From Puffinus mauretanicus (Eukaryota; Chordata; Aves; Procellariiformes; Procellariidae): a stretch of 64,000 nucleotides of DNA. Shown piece after piece: positions 10,716 through 60,183 of this stretch. The position numbers and the translations under genes were made by a program. The DNA is taken from positions 62,001 to 126,000 of the forward strand of contig JAJKFH010000402.1 of NCBI GenBank assembly GCA_023333565.1, read 5' to 3'. The stretch's first letter is position 1. Each line of letters opens with the position of its first letter. Under the pieces are notes generated by a model that worked only from the letters and a program-made list of their open reading frames with translations, ran no database searches and was not told the origin of the DNA.

Positions 10716-11618
10716 AGAGAAACTTTGCTAACAGGGTATGAGCGGAGTTGGTTGCCAGTCAGGCTTCTCCAGGCTTTTCCCTTTCTTCCCTTGAACACCG
10801 CTGTCACTTCCGTGCCCATGCTCCTTTCTTTGGCTGCTGCAGGCCCAGACAGGAGGGCAGATAGGTCATGGCTCCTGACTCCCCCTCACTCAATCAGAGC
10901 TTCCTGAAACCTTTTGTCAGGTCATCGACCTAAGGATAAGGCAACATACACAGCCACAGCCTGCACCCCATAGTGATCTTACAGGTAGCTAGAAGATCCC
11001 TCACAAGCATGGGCAAAGGGAGCTCCCGCTGCCACCCACCCTCTCTGGTTGACACTTACCTCCAAATCCAGTTTGTGGTTCACAAGCCCATCGGCTGGTT
11101 CTTCTGGTTCACATGGCCGTTCGGGGGATTCCCTTAAGGTCTTTTCCTTCTCAGTCCAGCTCACAGGATTGGTCTCTGCATGTGACCGGATTTGCACTGG
11201 GGGCCCCTTGGTGGCCTCCTGGGACGGGTCTGGAACCCTCCGGCACATTCCACCATGTCTTTGCCCCACCACCCTTTTGGCGTCCCTCGGCCCTTTTCAA
11301 GTCCCCCCAGCCCGGACATGTAGTGTTTGTTCTGCAGCCTGGTAAAGTGCACGACCCTGACCTGGCCTATTCATTCCATTAGCTCTTATTAAAGAATGTT
11401 TTACCCATTTTATACCTTTTATAAGGGCTATATATATTTCTGTATTTTGATAAATGTGTGTATATTACCTATTACATAGTGTAGGATAGGAGTAGTACCT
11501 ATATCATGTAGTACAATGTATAATGTATCTATGTATAAATAAAAAAAAATATATATTTAACATTTATACACTCCTTTCTATTTATAATTCTATATATGTA
11601 TATATTGTATATATCATT
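10716..11618. other. Unassigned segment: GC-richer block, then TA-rich block
   Basis: Positions 10,730-11,380 are richer in G/C than their surroundings and stay open for 97 codons on the minus strand (11,272-10,979) and 98 and 89 codons on the plus strand. None of these resembles a protein I know. It may be the 5' continuation of the Maverick (upstream of the integrase) or unrelated DNA. Positions 11,400-11,618 are TA-rich, with TATATA runs. I assign no gene. Confidence 0.4.
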
Positions 11619-11998
11619 GTGGTGGGTTAGCCTTGGCAGCTGCCAGCTGCCACCCAGCCACTCTCTCATGCCTCCTCAACCAGACAGGGGGGAAAAATAA
11701 GGTGGGAAAGCTCATGGGTTGAGGTAAGGACAGGGAGATCACTGACCAATTACTGTCACAGGCAAAACAGACTTGACCTGGCGAAAATTAATTTATTGCA
11801 AACTAAAAATAGAGTTGAATGGTGAGAAGCAAAATCTAAACCACCTTCCCACCCAACCCCCCTTCTTCCTAGGGTCAACTTCACTTCTTCATTGCTGACT
11901 CCTCTACCTCCATCCCACCCTGAGCAGTGCAGCGGGGTGGAGAACAGGGATTAGTCAGCCCGTAACAGCTCCTCTCTGCTGCTCCCTCCTCCTCACGC
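11619..11998 (+). mobile_element. Truncated avian endogenous retrovirus LTR
   Basis: Begins with TGTGGTGGGTTAG and continues through features I recognise from an abundant bird ERV LTR family: a CCAGCTGCCACCCAGCC segment, an AAGGACAGGGAGATCACT segment, an AAACAGACTTGACCTGG segment, and a C-rich stretch before CTTCTTCC. The 5' TG terminus is present. The 3' part of the LTR, including its CA end, is missing after about 11,998. No internal retroviral genes accompany it. The family name is from memory and is not asserted. Confidence 0.7.
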
Positions 11999-13414
11999 AT
12001 TTTTCTGGATGGTGGTGACGATGTAGGTTTTCTGGGGCCAATTGAGACTGTCAAGAACAGTGCAACATTTGATAAACCCTGTGAGTAGTAGTGGGTCAGA
12101 AAAAAGTATGATCTCGTCTACTCAAGATTTTGCCTTTGCCAACAGATACTGGCTTCCAGAAAGAGTATTTATAAACAGGTCACGGCCTTTCCCCATTACA
12201 CTTTCCGCACTTTCAGCATGCAATACTGGTCTGGTGGTGAAGGTGCTGTGACTTGGTTGCTGTTTCTTGCCTGGTCTGCCTCCTATGCCCTGCCTTGCTT
12301 GTGCACTGCAGTCCACCAAGTGCTGCCAGGTGTTGGGCAAGGGAAAGCTGCAGGCAGAAAACATGGAAAAAGGAAAACTGGGAAAACTCTGCCTGCCTGT
12401 AGCTCTGCACAGCTGTGCATGCTCCATTGTTTGGCATCTCACTTGCTGGGTGACAGGAGATGCTCCAAGGTACGTTGTACAGAGTTAAACGAGGCATGAA
12501 AACTGTTAACTTAGGGGAGGGACCTAACCATGAGTTTGGGGAGTGGCTGGTTGTGTCTTTGAAGATCTCAAACTGGGCAGTTTCTGTTCTTATCATGGAA
12601 GATTAAAGAACAAGTGCACTGCACGTGTCATAACTGGTTTTATACAGTTTAAACCCTTGTGGAGCTGATATAGCTGACCTGTGCATGTTGACAGACCTAT
12701 GTATGTTTATGTCCAGGTGCTTTCTTTTCTCAGTGTTAAGTGTCGACCACAAGTCCCTGAGTATTTCAGTAGGAACGCGTGAGTGGGTAACCTTGTCTTC
12801 CATGACTTAAAGCCACGTGCTATTCAAAATGCAGGGTCCAATCCTGTGATAGCTTCTGCAGCCCCAAAAACCCTACAGGAAAATAACAACATGGTGTAAA
12901 AGGGCCAAAACCTGCAGGTGCTTTTCTGATGGGAGACTCTCCACCACTCTCCAAAGCTTCCAGATTAGGAGGCTATGGAGAAGAGGACGCATTGCCCATG
13001 CAGGATGTTTCCACATATATAGAAGGTACATACTCAGAATATCGTGTCAGGAAAAGCATCCTTGGACTTAACAGTATCTTCAGTGTATGGTTTGGTCTCT
13101 TGGTGGTGAATAGATGGCAAAACAGCACCATCAACCCCTGCTTAGTTGGATCTGATCCATATAAATAAATAACCTCCTGCTTAGCGTGTGTTTAATAGTA
13201 TACTCCCAACCCAGATCATCTGTACTTAGAGGGCTTTCTTGCACTGTGCTCTTAAGTATTTATTTTATTGGAAGAAGAGAGTAATTCTTGCCAAAGCTAC
13301 AGCTGCCTCACTAGTGAAGATAACATAAATCCTAAATTCAACTGGTTTTGGTTTTCTTGCTATAGCTAAAGGAACTCAGTATTCTACAGTGAGGAGAGGA
13401 TGGTAGACTAAAAC
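11999..13414. other. Intergenic DNA between ERV LTR and SLC1A1 3' end
   Basis: No gene recognised. Open frames exist at 12,042-12,251 (+), 12,122-12,596 (-, two frames) and 12,929-13,168 (+), but none shows a familiar domain. In other vertebrates the next gene past the SLC1A1 3' end is SPATA6L in convergent orientation. I could not identify any exon of it here, and it may start left of the window. Confidence 0.5.
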
Positions 13415-15292
13415 AAGAGTAAAGAGAGAAATTATTTATTTAGAACACGTTAGGAACACTTCACAGTACATCATAACAGAGTGACTACGTAATGGGGTGA
13501 TCATAAAAGGGTGACTTAAAAAAGCAAAGAAAAGACGAAGTGTAGATTATAGGCTAGTTGTGGAAACTGGTGGGTTTTTTCCTCCCATAAGCAAAGCTGT
13601 ACAAATAAAGTCTGTCTCATACTATTTCTGCACAGGTAAAAGTTTGATTTACTCAATCTGTATAAACATACCAATACTTAGATTAACACTTCCATATAGT
13701 TTACAATGTTTAATTTAAATACAGTATTATGTCTCATTGACTTGTTGATTTAAGGTGCAATTTATCAAAACCTACAGTAAATATTTTCGTCTTTTCTTAA
13801 TCAGTTCTCTTTGGCACACTTCTGGTTTATTTAAATACAAAAGTGTAGGATTGAATTGAGTATATAACACTGCAGGAACTTGAAGGTTTTTTTGTTAGCA
13901 TGTGAGTGCAATTTTAGGTTTACCACAAGCTTATTTACAAAGAACAGTATATGAACTTCAGTTTACTTTACATACAAAATGGCTAACGACTTTAATGTGC
14001 AAGGCAAAAAAATTTGTTACAGCAACTCCTCCCTTGAGAGAGTGATTTTTGCACCATGGAAATCTTGTATAAAATGTTTTAGAAAATGGAGATTTCTTAT
14101 GAGGAAGTTCTTGGTGCTTCTTATCCTATAGCAAGCTACCTGAACACATGACTTCCTGGGTCCAGAAATGCTTCATAAGATACAGTTTAGCTGACATGTT
14201 GGCACTGTACTAGTGTTGCAGCTACAAACTTGCATGTTCAACTGGCAAACGAAACCAAGGAGCAAAAAACCAACCAGTCCGTGTAAAAAGCTGTGACAGT
14301 GGCTTCTTTCTAGAAAAAGGTATGCCTCCTATATTCTTGACATTACATCTGTGTTTATTCCAAGGAGGAAAGGTTTAGAATTTGCACTATGCACTGCTAT
14401 ATAGTCTATTTTCATCTTCATGACCTCTGCCTACTTTTGGGCTGATTAGTATTTGGTTAGAGTCAAAGGTGAACAACAGTAAATGGACTTACTTCTGCTT
14501 CTGATGGAACTGTACTAGGAGGCCATCAAAGTGGACCTAAATCGGTGAAGTACCACTTTACAAAAACTCTTTAAATGCCAGAAGGGCAAACCCACAGCAA
14601 TTTATTTCACATCTGAAGGTCAATCCCAGCAGCTGGCATTCACATGAAAGGCATGGGGAAACCTAGCTACATAAACACTGGAAATTCTTCCATGCCCAAT
14701 TATTTCACAATTAAAGAAAAATGAAACCCTGTTCACAGTAAAATACTTATTACAAGGCCTTTCTGGTCTGTTCCTTCCTGAATCACCCAAGTGGTATCCT
14801 CTCAGCTGCAGAAATGAGTATTTTGGCAGGTGATCAAGTTACAGTAGGTGTCAAGTAGAGTGCAATCTGTTTAGAAGGCAAGGATGTTAAAAGGGATTTC
14901 ATACAGGTGCTTTGTAATGTGGGTAAGATGTGAAATGCTGTGCTACTCCTGAGTAAAACATGTTTGGCTGTCCCAGCTAAGATACCCATTTATGAGCATG
15001 CTGATTCAAAAGAGGCATTTCATAGCCTCAGCAATAGTGTATATTCTTAAAAAAAGAAAAGTATTTTACAACTGTCTTTTTCTTCAACCTATCAGCAAGG
15101 ACTAAAAGCGTGAGTTCAAACTGTTGGGAGAGGTGATGAGAAGGGGGCAGACCTGGTAAGGAGAATCAGAGTCTGTTAAGTAAATCAAATGCATGTGAGA
15201 TGTAATTCATTCTCAATTATCCTTTAAGCTTTTGAGATATTGCATATGGCCATGTCCTTTAGTGCTCCTGTTTTACCTGAAAGCTACTGGCT
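13415..15292 (-). other. SLC1A1: Probable 3' UTR of SLC1A1
   Basis: Begins right after the TAA stop (15,295-15,293) and extends to just past an AATAAA at 13,440-13,435. The sequence is AT-rich and non-coding, with no recognisable interspersed repeat. This suggests a single continuous terminal exon of about 1.9 kb beyond the stop, similar in scale to mammalian SLC1A1. The end point is inferred; other AATAAA hexamers on the minus strand (for example near 13,830, 14,355 and 14,603) could give shorter forms. Confidence 0.5.
13435..13440 (-). promoter_or_regulatory. Candidate polyadenylation signal AATAAA
   Basis: Canonical AATAAA on the minus strand, 1.85 kb downstream of the SLC1A1 stop, with cleavage expected some 10-30 bases further (about 13,405-13,425). 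Several alternative hexamers lie closer to the stop, so its use is a guess. Confidence 0.4.
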
Positions 15293-52738
<37,446 letters not shown>

Positions 52739-55700
52739 CTAAAAGGCACATAAAACATGTAACACAAGTTAGCAGTAATTTATAGTAGAAACATGGGGAA
52801 AAAGGTGTAAAAATAGGAAAAGACCAGTAAAACAAAAAAAGCCAGCAATAGACACATTTTTACAGCCATAGTGGAACTTCTAAAGTAAATTAGAAATCTT
52901 TCCTTTTCTGTTCTATATATTGATGATAGGCAGAGTAACAACACATATAATTCTGAACTTGGAGGATGATGTCTTTCAGTACATCTTTACAAAAATCTTG
53001 ACTATGCCCTCTGAATATCAATCCAGTCCAGCAGTGACTTTTTACCTGTTTTCACTAGATCTAGAAGACCCATACCTGGCATTAAAAAAAAATCAATATA
53101 ATAAAGACTACCAAAAATTAAAAAAAGAAAGTGATATGATGTAAATATTTTAGATCATTTGTATTGGCAAAAATATGTCTACCTAGCAGCAATACTTTCA
53201 CTAATTGCTGCTCTACATAATTAGAAAAGAGTGTGACTACAATCACTGAATTAATTTAATAACTTCCAGGAAATTGATCAACAAAAATACACTCAGCATA
53301 TTTCACACTCATCCCACTACATGACTGATATACAAAATACCAGACTGTAAGTACAATCAGTGATTGAGCCATGGCACAAGGCACCTTTGTACTTCCTTTT
53401 ATCTTTGGATTAAACGAATTATCAGAGAGTTCTAGTTTCTGAGACAAATCACAGATAAGAGTTCTACCAAAAGAAAATAAATCATAGGCCAAAAGACAAA
53501 TTTCTTCAGTTTGACAGGCAATACCTTTGTTTTCCATTTCAACATGATTTCCGAATGAAAATCACTGGTATAGGAAATGCGTTCATCGGTGTTTAGAAAG
53601 CATTATGACTGTTGTTTCTCATACGAACTTTGTAATGCTTCAATCCTGGCTAAATTGAGTATCAAGAGACCTAATTTCTAAATGGATTCAGTGAGAGACA
53701 CGGCAACTCAGAACCCTTCATTACCCACTGAGTGCTGAAAGGTCTTATATGAATAGCCTCACTGAAGTTAATGGAATTATTTACACCCCTTGGTATTTTA
53801 GTGACATCAATGGAGTGTATTTTGCAGCAGAATTGTTACAATAGCCCAAGAACATGCTACCAGTCTACCTTTACCAGCCGCAGTGGCTTGTGTAAAGTTG
53901 CAGGGTCCCAGGAAAGCTGCTGGTGCCCAAGCCAAATGCACCTCTTCCCCCAGTTTTAATTTTGATGGTATACAAGGCATTTAAGTTAGATGTTGCTCAA
54001 GAAGCTGGTGTAAAGTTTGACTAAACAGGCTTATAGGATACGTTCCTTATTTTAAGTAATTGAAGTTGCAGAGGCAGACAATACCAGCAGGTTCAAAACC
54101 AGATTTAGGGAAATACACAGACAACTGGTTCATACTGTTGATACCGAAGGAGACAGACAGGGATCCCATGTCCAGTTCTCTACTAGAGATGAAACTCATT
54201 AACATTCTCTTCTAGAAAGTAAGGATTTTTGCAAAAATCCTCCCTGAAGATTCACCATGGCTGTGGTTTGTGAGAGTTCACATGCTATCTGAACGTTAGT
54301 TGATGCAGAAATGTAAACTACTAGTTACCTTCACAAAATTTGCCTCTGAGAGCACAAAAAGATAATGAACCATCTTTTCTGTGCTTTATCTGCACCTGGA
54401 AAAACAAGCTGAAAGAAAATAGAGGCAGATTATAAACTCCTACCAAGTCTTTCCTGTTAATAAAGAGATGGAAAATGAACAAGTTAACCTTTTCGGCAAA
54501 TAGGCTGCTCTAAGCAACTATTAAGATTTCTGATTTAGGTGTCATCTGTGCCAGTGAACACGGACAGTTTAAATTCCTTGCAACAATCTTGAATCTTAAT
54601 AGCCTTGAAGATACCTGCAATATTATGTAAATACCCTTGATCAGTGAATTATAAGACACAATGATCTCTATTTCTAATCCAGTGACTGAACTAAATGGGT
54701 TGAAAATAATTAGTCTGTACTTTAAGATAAGCCCAAGCAAGATAAAACTCTGTTCATAAAATGGTTACATGTATTGAAGTAAGTTGCTAAGGCTTTGATC
54801 CCAAAAACACCAGTGTAAATAGCTGAATCTAAGCATACAGGTAATCTCCGTGTGTTCAGACTATTCACATGACTTAGGGTAGGCATACACTTAAATTGCA
54901 GCAAGACTAGACTGTATGTTTATTCAAAGTTGTGTAATGCCACTTTACTTTGAGCAGGTGTGACTAGGACATGTTCTAACCATGTGCCTTTCATTCCACA
55001 TGGTGGCTGTCATGTTTGACAAGCTGGGAAGTTTGATCATTGTACATTTAGCAAGATTACTAGCAGGTAGAAAGATTCACCCTCATTTTCATTCTTCAGA
55101 GTTCTCTTTTCCACTAGTTTGGATTTCATTAGAAAAAATCCCCACGCACTGTCAAAATTTTAGCAGGGTTTCCTCAAGCTTTTTCACTTACATATTTGTA
55201 TTTGTTTAATTTTTTTTTTGTTGAGGATATTATTTATCTAGTGGCAGTAATTGAAAATAGATTTCCTCATTCCAACAATCTCTTGAAATTACATTATTGC
55301 TTTCACTTCCTTGTTCATGCTATTCCTTTACCAGACAGAGTACTTATATCCATATTAACTTGTGTAGTATGCCAAAATACAGTAAAATGCAGCTACCTTT
55401 TAATTGGAGCTAGCATCTAGCACATGCTGCTTGAATTCCGCATGGAATATAGGAAGAAATTTTATTTTGTAACAGTAATAAGAGAAGGTTAGAAAGTTAG
55501 CAGAATAAATTTGCTTATGTATGTACTGGAAATGGATGTATATAGAACTTTCTGATCCTTGTCTCAGTAAGCAAGTTCAACTGGAATTTTCTTCCTCGGA
55601 ATTATAATGCACAGAAAAAAGTGTGGCTGAGCATAAACATATTTCACATGGTCACCAGTGCTTTTAACATCACATTGATTACAGCAGTCCTAAGCAAATA

Positions 55701-57317
55701 TAGACAAAAGTCTTGTAAAATGTTAATTTCTCTACACGAACGCTACTGATATTCCACCATTTCTGAAACTAATTTTTACATGTGCGGTTACTTCTAACAA
55801 CCACAAAACACCCTATAGTAGGCAAAGCCTCTACTATTTATTAGGATTTTTCCTTTCTTTTCATTTGTCTCTCTTCATTCATGGAGTAATTTACTTATGC
55901 TTTTTTTAAAGAGCAAAACATCATTTTCCTGTTTGCCCTCTTCCTCTTTCCTCCGTTTCAACCACTCCACCTTTCTTTTTGTCCATGCTAAATTTTTTTC
56001 TTTCTTTTCCATCCCCTCTCCTTGCTTTTGCTTCTTGCTCTAACATGTCTAAGTTAGGTTATAATTGGCTCAATGGCATGTGCCACTCAAGGTCCAGATT
56101 TCTGCAATGCTGGGCAGAAGGGAAGAATGAAGGTGGGAAAAACAGTACAATCCCATGTCTTTAATTTAATTTTCTAAGGCAAATATCTCCTTGCAACTGT
56201 GTATAGTACAGCACATGCTGTATAGCATGGTGTCTACATTTTCTCTCCCAGCAGCCACTGACACAGAAAGCGGAAGGTTCAGTCTGGGTCTCTGGGATTG
56301 CAATGCATGAAGACGCCACAGGACACTTCTCCTATCTGAACCCATATGAAACAACACATGCCTTGACTCCTTGGCACTACTCTCCAGGCAGCACATAGTC
56401 CTTTTACAAGCTTGGTAACAGACAGAAAATCCTTTAAAGAACGGTCGTAAATGCAGACTAAGAGAAGTGAGGGATGAGGGTGAGAAGAGCAAGAGAAGAA
56501 AAACAAAGCAGAAGAAAATAGCTGAAAATGAGCATACCAAGAGAAATCTGTTGGCACCCATCTTTCAGGTAGTCCCAGGAGTCCCAACATAAAAAGCTAG
56601 AGGGAATACATGCTTTCTCTGCGTGGGATGACCCATTTTTTGCTGTGTTACCCAGGGAAAGGGGAGCAGGACGTACTGCAGGGGGATAGCACCTGCAACT
56701 GGCTGTACTGCATGTCGCACTCAATCCATCACATCTGCCAAGCCTGAGGCTTTCCAGGGCCTAGGAGATGACAGCTGTGTGTGGTAAGGTGGCAGAACCA
56801 CTCTGGCCCGTGTATGTGTGTGCGGTGAGTGAACCACAGAAACAGGTAAAATGTGTCTTGGGAGACCATTATGTTGTAGGTTCTGCACATCTGCAAAGCT
56901 AACTCTGTGACATTTGGGTATCTGGTGAACACTCATTTATCACAATCTGCCCTACATCTAGAGTACGTCTTTTTGCATATTGCTGTTGTTTCTGAAATGC
57001 TATCTAAGGAAATTACATATTATTTGGAAACAACTATAGGACTACTACATTTCTCTTCAAGTACTGTGCTGCAGTTCATGACAAAGATTTGGAAATGAGT
57101 AAGAAAAGAAACACACACCCTGTTCAAACAAATTCCATAATCTCTGGGCTCATCTACACTAGCAAACATGGTTGAGTGTCACAGATTGTCCTACAGCTAT
57201 TGTAAACTTGTAAAAATGTGTTGTCCTCTCAGCAGCCACCTGAGCAACCAAATGTGGAGACTATTCACAATTTTTCAGGAAGTAGTGGTTAAATCCTGAA
57301 GCCTTTTTTATATAATT

Positions 57318-60183
57318 AGAGTAACAGAATTGTTTAGGTTGGAAAGACCTTTAAGATCATGAAGTCCAAATGTTAACCTAGGACTGCCAAATCCATCACT
57401 AAACCACAGTGATGGTCCCTAAGCACCACATCTACACGTCTTTTAAATACTTCCAAGGATGGTGACTCAACCACTTCCCTGGGCAGCCTGTTCCAAGGCC
57501 TGACCACTCTTTCAGTAAAGAAATTTCTCCTAATGTCCAGTCTAAACCTCCCCTGGCGCAACTTGAGGCCATTTCCTCTCGTCCTATCGCTTGTTACTTG
57601 GGAGAAGAGACCAACACCCACCTCACTACAACCTCCTTTCAGGTAGTTGTAGAGAGCAATAAGATCTCTCCTCAGCCTCCTTTTCTCCAGACTAAACAAC
57701 CCCAGTTCCCTCAGCCGCTCCTCATAAGACTTGTGCTCCAGGCCCTTCACCAGCTTCGTTGCCCTTCTCTGGACACGCTCCAGCACCTCCATGTCCTTCT
57801 TGTAGTGAGAGGCCCAAAACTGAACAGAGTATTCGAGGTGCGGCCTCACCAGTGCTGAGTACAGGGGCACAATCACTTCCCTAGTCCTGCTGTCAGTCAC
57901 TATTTCTGATACAGGCCAGGATGCTGTTGGCCTTCTTGGCCACCTGGGCACACTGCCGGCTCATGTTCAGCCGGCTGTCAACCAGTACCCCCAGGTCCTT
58001 TTCCTCTGGGCAGCTTTCCAGCCACTCTTCTCCAAGCCTGTAGCGTTGCATGGCGTTGTTGTCACCCATGTGCAGGACCCGGCACTTGGCCTTGTTAAAC
58101 CTCATACAGTTGGCCTCAGCCCATGGATCCAGCCTGTCCAGATCCCTCTGTAGAACCTTCCTACCCCCAAGTAGATCAACACTCCCGCCAAACTTGGTGT
58201 TGTCTGCAAACTTACTGAGGGTGCACCTGATCCCCTCATCCAGAACACTGAGAAAGATATTAAACAGAACTGGTCCCAATTCTGAGCCCTGGGGAACACC
58301 ACTTGTGACCAGCCGCCAACTGGATTTAACTCCGTTCTCTACCACCCTTTGGGCCCGGCCATCCAGCCAGTTTTTTACCCAGCAAAGAGTATGCCCGTCC
58401 AAGCCATGAGCAGCCAGTTTCTCCAGAAGAATGCTGTGGGAAATGGTGTCAAAGGCTGTACTAAAGTCTACGTAGACAACATCCACAGCCTTTCCCTCAT
58501 CCAGCAAGCAGGTCATCTTGTCATAGAAAGAGATCAGGTTAGTCAAGCAGGACCTGCCGTTCATAAACCCATCCTGACTGGGCCTGATCTCCTGGTTGTC
58601 CTGTACGTGCCGCATGAAGGCACTCAAGATGATCTGCTCCATAACCTTCCCTGGCACCGAGGTCAGTCGGACAGGCCTGCAGTTCTCCTGATCGTCCTTC
58701 CGGCCTTTCTTGCAGATGGGCGTCACATTTGCTAACCTCCAGGCAACTGGGACCTCCCTGGTTAGCCAGGACTGCTGATAAAGGATTGAAAGTGGCTTGG
58801 TGAGCACTCCCGCTGGCTCCCTCAGTACCTTTGGGTGGATCCCATCTGGCACCATAGACTTGTGTGTCTCTAGGTGGTGTAGCAAGTCGCTAACCATTTC
58901 CTCTTGGATCATGGGGGCTTCATTCTGCTCTCCGTCCCTGTCTTCCAGCTCAGGGGGCTGGGTAACCGGAGAACAACTGGTCTTACTATTAAAGGCTGAG
59001 GCAGAGAAGGCATTAAGTACCTCAGCCTTTTCCTCATTCTTTCTCACTATGTTTCCCCTCACATCCAATAAAGGATGGAGATTCTCCTTAGCCCTCCTTT
59101 TGTTGCTAATTTATTTATAGAAACGGTTTTTATTGTCTTTTATGGCAGTAGCCAGATTAAGTTCTAGCTGGGTTTTGGCCCTTCTAATGTTCTCCCTGCA
59201 TAAACTCATGACATCTTTGTAGTCCTCCTGAGTTTCCTGCCCCTTCTTCCAAAGGTCATAAACTCTCCTTTTTTTCCTGAGTTCCAGCCAAAGCTCTCTG
59301 TTCAGCCAGGCCAGTCTTCTTCCCTGCCAGCTCGTCTTTTGACACATAGGGACAGCCTGCTTCTGCACCTTTAAGATTTCCCTCTTGAAGAATGTCCAGC
59401 CTTCGGGGACTCCTTTGCCCTTCAGGACTGCCTCCCAAGGGACTCTGTCAACCAGTCTCTTGAACAGGCCAAAGTCTGCCCTCCGGAAGTCCAAGGCAGC
59501 AGGTATGCTGACCCCCCTCTTTACTTCTCCAAGAATCGAAAACACTATCTTTTCGTGACTATTATGCCCAAGAGGTCCTCCAACCATCACATCTCTCCCA
59601 AGTCCTTTTCTGTTTGCAAACAACAGGTCCAGCGGGCTGCCTGCCTTAGTTCGCTCACTCACCAGCTGTGTCAGGAAGTTATCTCCTACATGCTCCAGGA
59701 ACCTCCTAGGCCGTTTCCTCTTTGCAGTATTGTATTTCCAGCAGACATCTGGTAAGTTCTTTCCCGCACGAGAACAAGGGCTAGCAATTGTGAGACTTCT
59801 CCCAGCTCCTTATAGAATATTTCATCTGCCTTTTCATCCTGGTTAGGTGGTCTATAACTCCCACCATGATATCTGCCTTGTTGGCCTTCGCCCTGATTCT
59901 TACCCATAAACGCTCAACCCTATCATCACCATCATTAAGCTCTAGACAATCAAAAGACTCCCTAACATACAAGGTTACCCCACCACCTCTCCTTCCTTGC
60001 CTGTCCCTTCTGAAGAGTTTATAGCCATCCATTGCAGCACTCCAGTTGTGTGAGTCATCACCATGTTTCCGTGATGGCAACTATATCATAGTTTTCCTGC
60101 TACACAGTGGCTTCCAGGTCCTCCTGTTTGTTGCCCATGCTGCATGCATTGGTGAAGATGCACTTCAGCTGTGCGGTCAACAC
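57318..60183 (-). mobile_element. CR1 LINE, nearly complete ORF2 (endonuclease plus reverse transcriptase), inactive
   Basis: Reads on the minus strand from about 60,183 to the 3' tail at 57,318. The apurinic endonuclease part has ENYDIVAITETWW (about 60,090), YKLFRRDRQGRRGGGVTLYV (60,020) and DLLFANRKG (59,620). The RT part, in a 391-codon frame 59,068-57,893, has [36 protein letters not shown] and the catalytic box [12 protein letters not shown]1 RTs carry FADD there, so the second aspartate is Asn. The C-terminal part, 57,951-57,373, includes [15 protein letters not shown] and ends near the 3' UTR. Frameshifts near 60,055, 59,780, 59,690, 59,100 and 57,900 make it non-autonomous. 5' UTR and ORF1 are missing. 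Confidence 0.95.

Noticed and set aside
12929..13168. 79-codon plus-strand open frame just beyond the SLC1A1 3' end
   Set aside because: No domain, no clear splice sites, not similar to SPATA6L as I know it. Open length is within chance for this composition.
57598..59120. Plus-strand frames of 86-128 codons
   Set aside because: Antisense shadows of the CR1 ORF2 on the minus strand.
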